This document shows, piece by piece, positions 17,013 to 23,719 of a stretch of 64,000 nucleotides of DNA. Source of the stretch: Kibdelosporangium sp. MJ126-NF4 (lineage in GTDB: Bacteria > Actinomycetota > Actinomycetes > Mycobacteriales > Pseudonocardiaceae); assembly GCF_000826545.1 (NCBI RefSeq), contig NZ_CDME01000015.1, positions 956,695-1,020,694 of the forward strand, given 5' to 3'. The first letter of the stretch is position 1, and each line of letters begins with the position of its first letter. Under the pieces are notes generated by a model, which saw nothing but the letters and a program-made list of their open reading frames with translations, searched no databases and had not been told where the DNA came from. The translations under genes were made by a program, and so were the position numbers.

Positions 17013-17944
17013 ACATCCACAGTGGACGAAGGCGGATCGTGTCGCTGCTGCCCGCCGCGACCGACATCGTGCACGTGCTGGGCCGGACAGCGGATCTGGT
17101 CGGCCGGACGCACGAGTGCGACTGGCCGGAGGAGGTCGGCCGGGTTCCTGTCGTGACCACGAGCGGTGTGGACAACTCGTTGACCAGCAGGGAGATCTCC
17201 GCGGCTGTCGGCGGCGCGCAGCACCACGGCTCGTCGCTGTACGGACTGGACACCGCGCTGCTGGCCGAACTGGCGCCGGACCTGGTGCTGACACAGGACC
17301 TGTGCGACGTGTGCGCGTTGTCCTACCGGCAGGTGTCCGACGCCGTCCGCGTGCTGGACGTCGGGCCTCAAGTGGTGAGCCTCGAACCACGCACGATCGA
17401 CGGGATCATGGCCTGTGTCGGTCAGGTCGGTGAAATCCTCGGTGTGCCGGAGGTCGCCGCCGACCAGATCCGGTCGCTGCGGACGCGCCTGGAATCGCTG
17501 CGCTCGCGGGTCGCGGGCAGGCCGAGGCCACGGGTAGCGGCGATCGAGTGGCTGGATCCGGTGTGGCCCGCCGGGCACTGGGTTCCGGAGCAGATCTCGT
17601 ACGCGGGCGGTACTCCCCTGCTCGCCACCGCCGGTGAGCACACCAGTCCGGTCGAGTGGCAGGCCGTGCTGGACGCGCGGCCCGAGGTGCTGCTTGTCCT
17701 GCCGTGCGGCTTCCCGCCGGAGCGGACCGCGGCCGAGATGCACGCGCTGAGCGACCGGCCAGGATGGGCCGGGATCCCGGCCGTGCGCGACGGCGCAGTG
17801 TGGATCCTGGACGGCCCCGCCTACTTCAACCGGCCGGGTCCCCGGGTCGTGCGCGGCGCCGAGATCGTCGCCAATATCCTGCACGGCACGGATTTCGGCT
17901 GGTCAGCGGGCTCGGACGAAAAGTGTCGGTGGCCGGGTGCATGA
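17009..17944 (+). CDS. cobalamin-binding protein, BtuF-like (no signal peptide)
   Basis: A 311-residue protein of the periplasmic-binding fold used for corrinoids and siderophores: [32 protein letters not shown] at the start, then [14 protein letters not shown], and the C-terminal [18 protein letters not shown]. It lacks a signal peptide, as many COG0614 actinobacterial homologues do, so it is probably cytoplasmic and its role is uncertain. It overlaps the phosphoesterase gene by 4 bases and ends 36 bases before the STM4015 gene. No corrinoid transporter genes are nearby. Confidence 0.75.
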   Translation: MNIHSGRRRIVSLLPAATDIVHVLGRTADLVGRTHECDWPEEVGRVPVVTTSGVDNSLTSREISAAVGGAQHHGSSLYGLDTALLAELAPDLVLTQDLCDVCALSYRQVSDAVRVLDVGPQVVSLEPRTIDGIMACVGQVGEILGVPEVAADQIRSLRTRLESLRSRVAGRPRPRVAAIEWLDPVWPAGHWVPEQISYAGGTPLLATAGEHTSPVEWQAVLDARPEVLLVLPCGFPPERTAAEMHALSDRPGWAGIPAVRDGAVWILDGPAYFNRPGPRVVRGAEIVANILHGTDFGWSAGSDEKCRWPGA

Positions 17945-17980
17945 TGCTCCCGACACAGCCGATCCCCAGGGGGCAGCAGC

Positions 17981-18910
17981 ATGACCGTCAACGAACACCT
18001 CACCACCTTCCACGGGTTGAAGGTGGTGGCGTTCCCCGCCGAGCAGCCCCCTGCCGAGCCGGTGGCGTGGCGCCTGTCGGTGGACCCGTGGGACGGTGAC
18101 GAGACGTTCGCCGAACTCTGGGACCGTTTCATGGCCACAGTGGACACGTCGACGGTCACCGCGCTCGTCGTCGGCGTGTGGGGCGAGCCAGGCGACGACA
18201 TGCGGTCGAACGCGATCATCGACCTGATCCTCGCCGCGAAGGACCGGCTTCCCGTGCTGACCGGGATCTTCCTCGGCGATCAGGTGTTCGAGGAGAACGA
18301 GATCACCTGGATCGAGCAGAGCGACATCACCCCGCTGCTGACCAACCTGCCCGCGCTGACCGAGCTCGGCGTGCGCGGCGGCGTAGGCCTCGAACTGAAG
18401 CCGTTTCAGCACAACGCTTTGCAGATCCTGCACATCCAGACCGGCGGCCTGCCACGAGGTGTGGTGAGCGCGGTGGCGCAGTCCAAGCTGCCCGCGTTGC
18501 GAGATCTGCGACTGTGGCTGGGTGTTGTGGACTACGGCGGGGACTGGCAGCCGGAGGACCTGCGCCCGCTGCTGGACGGTGGCACGTTCACCAGCCTGCG
18601 TGAGCTGGGTCTGCAGAACAGCGACAGGCAGGACGAGATCTGCGAGCTCGTCGCCGGTTCGGCGATCGTGCGTCAGCTGGAAACGCTCGACCTGTCCATG
18701 GGGGCGCTGACCGACGCGGGAGCACGGCACCTGGTGGCGTTGACGCACTTGAAGTATCTCGACCTGCACCACCACTACCTGTCCGAGCAGATGCTCGACG
18801 AGTTGCTCGTGGCGTTACAGCCCGCCGGTGTTGCGGTCAATGTGGACGATGTCCAGGAAACGAACTATGACGGCGACAGGCCGTACTACTACACGGCAGT
18901 GTCGGAATGA
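17981..18910 (+). CDS. STM4015 family leucine-rich-repeat-like protein
   Basis: A 309-residue protein with leucine-rich repeats (LPALTELGVRGG, LPALRDLRLWLG, FTSLRELGLQNS, VRQLETLDLSMG, LTHLKYLDLHHH), preceded by a conserved N-terminal domain (VAWRLSVDPWDGDETFAELWDRF). It corresponds to the STM4015 family, always found with STM4011-4014. The function is unknown; LRR proteins usually bind another protein. ATG 17981 has AGGGGG upstream, and the stop overlaps the next start (ATGA). Confidence 0.8.
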   Translation: MTVNEHLTTFHGLKVVAFPAEQPPAEPVAWRLSVDPWDGDETFAELWDRFMATVDTSTVTALVVGVWGEPGDDMRSNAIIDLILAAKDRLPVLTGIFLGDQVFEENEITWIEQSDITPLLTNLPALTELGVRGGVGLELKPFQHNALQILHIQTGGLPRGVVSAVAQSKLPALRDLRLWLGVVDYGGDWQPEDLRPLLDGGTFTSLRELGLQNSDRQDEICELVAGSAIVRQLETLDLSMGALTDAGARHLVALTHLKYLDLHHHYLSEQMLDELLVALQPAGVAVNVDDVQETNYDGDRPYYYTAVSE

Positions 18911-19980
18911 AGTTCGTCGTCGTGGGCAATCCGGGCAACAGGCGGGTGGCGATGTTCGCCGACGCGGTCCGCGCAGCCGGTCTGCCGCCCGCGAAAGTGC
19001 TGGCGTGGCGGGAGATCCTGGCCGGAACGTGCGCGGTGCCCACCGGTTCGCTCGTCCGTGTCGACTCGCCAGGGGAAGACGAACACGTGGACCGGTTGTT
19101 ACGCGGGCCGCTGGCCCATCCGTACCGTGCGGACGGCAGCGGCGCCTGGTACTCGGGCTTCACCGAAGGCCTGCGGCGGCTCGGCGAGACCGTGGTGGGA
19201 ACACCGGGTGCGCGGCTGCTCAACGACCTCGACGACATCGCTGTCATGTTCGACAAGCGACGGTGTCACGAACTGCTGACGTGGGCGGGATGCCCAGTGC
19301 CGCCCACGATCGGCGACGTCGACAGCTACGAGTCACTGCGCGGGAAGATGCGGGAACGGGGCTGGACCAAGGTGTTCGTCAAACCCGCGCACGGCTCGTC
19401 GGCGTCCGGCGTGGTGGCGCTGACGGCCGTGGGCGCACGAGTGGCAGCCACGACATCGGTCGCGGTGACGCCGGACGGTCTGATGAACAGCCTGCGCGTG
19501 CAGACCTATCGCGACGAGCAGGCTGTGGCGCTGGTCGACCGTCTGTGTGCCGACCCGGTGCACGTGGAACGCTGGTTTCCCAAGGCATCGCTGGACGGCC
19601 GCACCATCGACCTGCGAGTCGTGGTCATCGCGGGCAGGGCGACGCACGCGGTCGTGCGGGCCAGCAGGCATCCCATCACCAACCTGCATCTCGGCGGTGC
19701 CCGGCTCGACGTCGCCCGCCTGCGCACGGTCATCGGCGAAGCCCGCTGGCGTGAATGGCTGACCACGTGCGAAAAGGCAGCGGCCCAGTTCGGCCGGACT
19801 CTCATGGTGGCAGTGGACCTGTTGCCAGGGCTGGGTTGGCGGCGGCACGTCGTCGGCGAGGTGAACGCCTTCGGCGACCTCCTCCCCCGTCTCACCGGCC
19901 TGCCCGACGGTCCCGCAGCGGGAATGAACACCTACGAGGCCCAGGTCGCCGCCTGCCTTGGCGATGTGAGCCCGGCATGA
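18907..19980 (+). CDS. STM4014 family ATP-grasp-like protein
   Basis: A 357-residue protein. The N-terminal alpha/beta domain (KFVVVGNPGNRR) is followed by an ATP-grasp-like core: the nucleotide-binding lysine and Gly/Ser-rich loop in KVFVKPAHGSSASGVVAL (around residues 155-170) and the metal-binding end GEVNAFGDLLP. ATP-grasp enzymes join a carboxylate to an amine or thiol through an acyl phosphate. The substrate is unknown. It belongs to the STM4014 family and is coupled to both neighbours by 4-base ATGA overlaps. Confidence 0.8.
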   Translation: MKFVVVGNPGNRRVAMFADAVRAAGLPPAKVLAWREILAGTCAVPTGSLVRVDSPGEDEHVDRLLRGPLAHPYRADGSGAWYSGFTEGLRRLGETVVGTPGARLLNDLDDIAVMFDKRRCHELLTWAGCPVPPTIGDVDSYESLRGKMRERGWTKVFVKPAHGSSASGVVALTAVGARVAATTSVAVTPDGLMNSLRVQTYRDEQAVALVDRLCADPVHVERWFPKASLDGRTIDLRVVVIAGRATHAVVRASRHPITNLHLGGARLDVARLRTVIGEARWREWLTTCEKAAAQFGRTLMVAVDLLPGLGWRRHVVGEVNAFGDLLPRLTGLPDGPAAGMNTYEAQVAACLGDVSPA

Positions 19981-20783
19981 CCAGACCGGACATGAACGTG
20001 GTCGTGGGCAGTCACGACCTGGTGATGATCACGATCGACACGTTGCGGTACGACGTGGCACAGACGTTGGCCGAGCAGGGCAGGACGCCGGTGCTGGCCG
20101 GGGTGATTCCCGGTGGCAGGTGGGAACAGCGGCACGCGCCGGGCAGTTTCACGTTCGCCTCGCACACCGCGATGTTCGCCGGGTTCCTGCCGACACCGGT
20201 CGGCCAGGGGCCGCATCCGCGACTGTTCGCCGCCCGGTTCGCGGGCAGTGAGAGCACAGCGGATGGCACGTGGGTGTTCGACGCGCCGGACATGGTCAGT
20301 GGTCTGGCCAAGGTGGGCTATCACACGGTGTGTGTCGGCGGTGTCGGGTTCTTCAACAACCAGGGCGCGCTGGGCTCCGTCCTGCCGGGCATGTTCACCG
20401 AGAGCCACTGGTCGCCGGAGTTCGGCGTGACCGCCCCGGCCTCGACGCGGGCACAGGTCGACAAGGCCCGGGAGATCATCGCCGCCCAACCGGCGGATCA
20501 GCGGCTGTTGCTGTTCCTCAACGTCTCCGCGCTGCACCAGCCGAACTGGTTCTACGAAACCGGCGCGGACGGCGACACCCTGGCCAGTCACGCCGCCGCC
20601 CTGGAGTACGTCGACGGTGAACTGGCCAGGTTGTTCGAGGCGTTGCGCAGGCCGAGCTTCGTGATCGTCTGCTCGGACCATGGCACTGCCTATGGCGAGG
20701 ATGGCTACACCGGACACCGGCTGGGTCATGAGGTTGTGTGGACTGTGCCGTACGCGGAGTTCTTCCTGAAGGACGTGACATGA
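19977..20783 (+). CDS. STM4013/SEN3800 family hydrolase (alkaline phosphatase/sulfatase superfamily)
   Basis: A 268-residue protein of the AlkP superfamily. Metal-binding TIDTLRYD (D21, D26), the nucleophile region FASHTAMF (S62/T64) and the distal VCSDHGTAYGED...GHRLGHE are all present. Such enzymes cleave phosphate or sulfate esters using two metal ions. It is short and lacks a signal peptide, so it acts in the cytoplasm. Both ends overlap neighbours by ATGA. It matches the STM4013 family. Confidence 0.8.
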   Translation: MTRPDMNVVVGSHDLVMITIDTLRYDVAQTLAEQGRTPVLAGVIPGGRWEQRHAPGSFTFASHTAMFAGFLPTPVGQGPHPRLFAARFAGSESTADGTWVFDAPDMVSGLAKVGYHTVCVGGVGFFNNQGALGSVLPGMFTESHWSPEFGVTAPASTRAQVDKAREIIAAQPADQRLLLFLNVSALHQPNWFYETGADGDTLASHAAALEYVDGELARLFEALRRPSFVIVCSDHGTAYGEDGYTGHRLGHEVVWTVPYAEFFLKDVT

Positions 20784-22075
20784 CGCCCTATCAGGACTAT
20801 GTGTACGCGTACCCGCACAAGACCGCCTACCGTCCGCTCGATCCGCGGCCACGGTTGCGGGATGTCTGGGCGGGCGAGCCACGGGACGCGCTGTTCCACT
20901 ATGTCCACATCCCGTTCTGCGAGATCCGGTGCGGGTTCTGCAACCTGTTCACCCGGACCGGTGCGCCCGAGGAGTTGGTCACGCGATATCTGGACGCGGT
21001 GCAACGGCAGGCGACGGCTGTTCGTGACGAGTTGGCCGGGCGGGCCACGTTCGTCCAGGCGGCGATCGGTGGTGGCACGCCGACGTACCTGGAGCCCGCC
21101 GAGTTGGAGCGGCTGTTGGACATCATCGGCCTCGACGGGATTCCCCTGTCGGTCGAGACATCGCCGGACACCGCGACACCGGACCGGCTCGCGGTGCTGG
21201 CCGGGCGCGGTGCCACGCGGATCAGTTGCGGAGTGCAGAGTTTCGACGACAAGGAGGCCAAAGCGGCGGTACGGCCCCAGAAGCGGGCCGTGGTGGAGGC
21301 GGCGCTGGACGCGATCAGGGCGGCCGGGATCCCCGTCCTCAACATCGACCTGATCTACGGCATCACCGGCCAGACCGAAACCAGCTGGCTGGCGTCCCTC
21401 GACGCCGCGCTCGCGTGGCGCCCGGAGGAGCTGTACCTGTATCCGCTGTACGTCCGCCCGTTGACCGGCCTCGCCGGGCGGGAAACACAGCGTGGATCCC
21501 AGCAGGAATGGGACGAGCAGCGGCTACGGCTGTACCGCCGCGGCCGGGATCACCTGCTGGCCGCGGGCTACGACCAACAGTCCATGCGCATGTTCCGGCG
21601 GGCGGACGCGCCGTCGGTCGGCGGGGGCGACTACTCGTGTCAGCAGGACGGCATGGTCGGCCTGGGCTGCGGTGCCCGTTCGTACACGAGGGGCATGCAC
21701 TACTCGTTCGACTACGCGGTCAGCCCCAGCGCCGTGCGCGGCATCATCGACGACTTCGTGTCCCGGCCGATGGCGGACTTCACTGTGGCCGAGGTGGGCG
21801 TCCGGCTCGACGCGGACGAACAGCGCAGGCGGCACCTGCTGCAGTCCGTCCTGCAGGCCGACGGTCTGGAGAAGGCGTTGTACCGCAAGCGTTTCGGCAC
21901 GGACGTCACGGCAGATTTCGCCGACCTGGCCGCGTTGGCCGACCGTGGCTGGCTCACCGACACCGGAGACCGGTTGCGGCTCACACCCGAGGGCCTCGCC
22001 TGGTCGGACGCGATCGGCCCGTCGCTGTTCTCCCCGGCTGTCCGCGCGGCCATGGCCGCCTACGACCGGAGATGA
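20780..22075 (+). CDS. STM4012 family radical SAM protein (HemN-like)
   Basis: A 431-residue radical SAM enzyme related to oxygen-independent coproporphyrinogen oxidase/HemW. The [4Fe-4S] motif is CX3CX2C (C47, C51, C54 in PFCEIRCGFCNLF), followed by the SAM-binding GGGTPTYL and ISCGVQSFDDKEAKA. The C-terminal HemN-like winged domain includes RRHLLQSVLQADGLEKALYRKRFG. The real substrate is unknown and heme synthesis is unlikely given the gene context. It overlaps the STM4013 gene by 4 bases. Confidence 0.85.
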   Translation: MTPYQDYVYAYPHKTAYRPLDPRPRLRDVWAGEPRDALFHYVHIPFCEIRCGFCNLFTRTGAPEELVTRYLDAVQRQATAVRDELAGRATFVQAAIGGGTPTYLEPAELERLLDIIGLDGIPLSVETSPDTATPDRLAVLAGRGATRISCGVQSFDDKEAKAAVRPQKRAVVEAALDAIRAAGIPVLNIDLIYGITGQTETSWLASLDAALAWRPEELYLYPLYVRPLTGLAGRETQRGSQQEWDEQRLRLYRRGRDHLLAAGYDQQSMRMFRRADAPSVGGGDYSCQQDGMVGLGCGARSYTRGMHYSFDYAVSPSAVRGIIDDFVSRPMADFTVAEVGVRLDADEQRRRHLLQSVLQADGLEKALYRKRFGTDVTADFADLAALADRGWLTDTGDRLRLTPEGLAWSDAIGPSLFSPAVRAAMAAYDRR

Positions 22076-22078
22076 CCT

Positions 22079-22939
22079 GTGCACCTAACCATGTTGTACC
22101 GCGGCCCGCTGGCCTCGTGCGACTATGACTGCGCGTACTGCCCGTTCGCGAAGAGACGGGACAGCACGCAGCTGCTGCGGGAGGACCGGGCCGCATTGCA
22201 GCGGTTCACCGGCTGGGTCGGGGAGAACACCTCGGACGAGATCTCGGTGTTGTTCACGCCGTGGGGCGAGGGGCTGGTTCGGTCGTGGTACCGCGACGCC
22301 ATGGTCTCCCTCAGCCGGATGCCGCACGTCCAGCGGGTCGCGATCCAGACCAACCTGAGCTGTCGGCTCACCTGGGTCGCCGACTGCGACCTGGACACCG
22401 TGGCGTTCTGGGTCACCTACCACCCCACCCAGGTCACCCGGGAACGGTTCCTCGCCAAGTGCACGGAGCTGACCAGGCTGGGAGCCCGGTTCAGCGTCGG
22501 GATCGTCGGCGTGCCCGAGCACCTCACCGAGGCCCGTGCACTGCGCAAGGCGTTACCGGACGCCGTCTACCTCTGGGTGAACGCCGCCGAAGGACTCGAG
22601 TACACCGACAAGCAGGCGGCCGAATGGCAGGACGTCGACCCGTTGTTCCACCGCAGCAGGCACGCCCATGTCAGCAAAGGCCTGCCGTGCCGCACCGGGG
22701 ACACGGTGATCTCAGTGCTCGGCGACGGCACCGTCCGGCGGTGCCATTTCGTCCCGCAGACCATCGGCAACCTGTACGACGGTTCGTTCCGGGCCGCGCT
22801 GCGGCCGCGGCCGTGCCCAGCGTCCACGTGTGACTGTCATATCGGGTACGTCCACCTGGAACCGACCGGCCTGTACGACGTGTTCGCCGGTGGCATCCTT
22901 GAGCGCATCCCAGCAGCCGACAGGCGAACAGCTGGTTGA
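22079..22939 (+). CDS. STM4011 family radical SAM protein
   Basis: A 286-residue radical SAM protein starting at GTG 22079, three bases after the STM4012 stop. The cluster motif is CX3CX2C at C14, C18, C21 (SCDYDCAYCPF). C-terminal cysteines (CRTG, RRCHF, PCPASTCDCH) resemble a SPASM-like auxiliary Fe-S site. SPASM enzymes often modify peptides or protein side chains, which makes a peptide or protein substrate plausible here, but this is inference. It ends the core STM401x cluster. Confidence 0.82.
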   Translation: MHLTMLYRGPLASCDYDCAYCPFAKRRDSTQLLREDRAALQRFTGWVGENTSDEISVLFTPWGEGLVRSWYRDAMVSLSRMPHVQRVAIQTNLSCRLTWVADCDLDTVAFWVTYHPTQVTRERFLAKCTELTRLGARFSVGIVGVPEHLTEARALRKALPDAVYLWVNAAEGLEYTDKQAAEWQDVDPLFHRSRHAHVSKGLPCRTGDTVISVLGDGTVRRCHFVPQTIGNLYDGSFRAALRPRPCPASTCDCHIGYVHLEPTGLYDVFAGGILERIPAADRRTAG

Positions 22940-23019
22940 CGTTGAACCTTGGGGGCGGCTCCAACCGTTGTAAGGGCGATGTCCAAACGGATACACCCGT
23001 CACCACATCGAGGAGCGGC

Positions 23020-23622
23020 ATGCCAGACAACACCCCCATGCCAGAAGGACGGGAGGTCCCTTCCCACGACTCACGGCCCGCACGCATGGACCCGAGAGAA
23101 AATGAATTCGAGGCTCTGAACGGGCTCTATCTCGCGCTGCGAACGGTACACGAAAATCTCCCCACAGTACTAGCGGCCGCACAGGCCAGAAACCTCCGCA
23201 ACCAGCCACAGGCCGTCGCCCCCGACCGCCCGACGCAGTCCGATAATCCCGAACGACAACCAGAGTCAATGACCACCGGGACGACCAGCGACCTCATCGC
23301 CAAGCTCGTCGTTCTCGCCATGGAAGCTATCGCGGAGAAAATCGCCGACTACTATCGCCAGGAAACCAGTCACCACCAGCAGCACCAGCACCGGCAGGCG
23401 GAATCCCGGCCGGAAATGAGCAGGGCAACCGATCAACAGCAGAGCAGGATGCCTCAGCCTCCGAATTCACGTCCACCAGCCCCCATCGGGGTTCCCGATG
23501 CCGCCCGCTTGCAATCACCTCACGTGGAACCATATTTCGGAGCCATTCCACAATCTGCTCCCACTTCCCAAAAACCAGCCACACAGTCGAAACTGACAAA
23601 ACAACGACCACCATCGAGATGA
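23020..23622 (+). CDS. hypothetical hydrophilic protein downstream of the STM401x cluster
   Basis: A 200-residue protein not recognised. It starts at ATG 23020 with GAGGAG 4 bases upstream. There is one short hydrophobic helix (DLIAKLVVLAMEAIAEKIADYY). The C-terminal half is Gln/His/Pro-rich, with no cysteines and no membrane segment. Codon use is visibly richer in A and T than in the neighbours, a possible sign of transfer. It lies 80 bases after the STM4011 gene in the same direction and convergent to the AfsR-like gene. It may be part of the same transcript or a strain-specific insert. Confidence 0.55.
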   Translation: MPDNTPMPEGREVPSHDSRPARMDPRENEFEALNGLYLALRTVHENLPTVLAAAQARNLRNQPQAVAPDRPTQSDNPERQPESMTTGTTSDLIAKLVVLAMEAIAEKIADYYRQETSHHQQHQHRQAESRPEMSRATDQQQSRMPQPPNSRPPAPIGVPDAARLQSPHVEPYFGAIPQSAPTSQKPATQSKLTKQRPPSR

Positions 23623-23719
23623 ACGCTTCTCGACCGGATCCCGCCCGGCCGTGCGACCGGAAGAAAACCGAAAGAAGCGCCTGGCAGTGTGCTGATCTGT
23701 GGTGGGAGGTGTCCGGCGC

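Noticed and set aside
20780..22075. Coproporphyrinogen III oxidase (hemN/hemW) for heme synthesis
   Set aside because: The gene is embedded in the STM401x cluster with 4-base overlaps and no heme genes nearby; the STM4012 family fits better.
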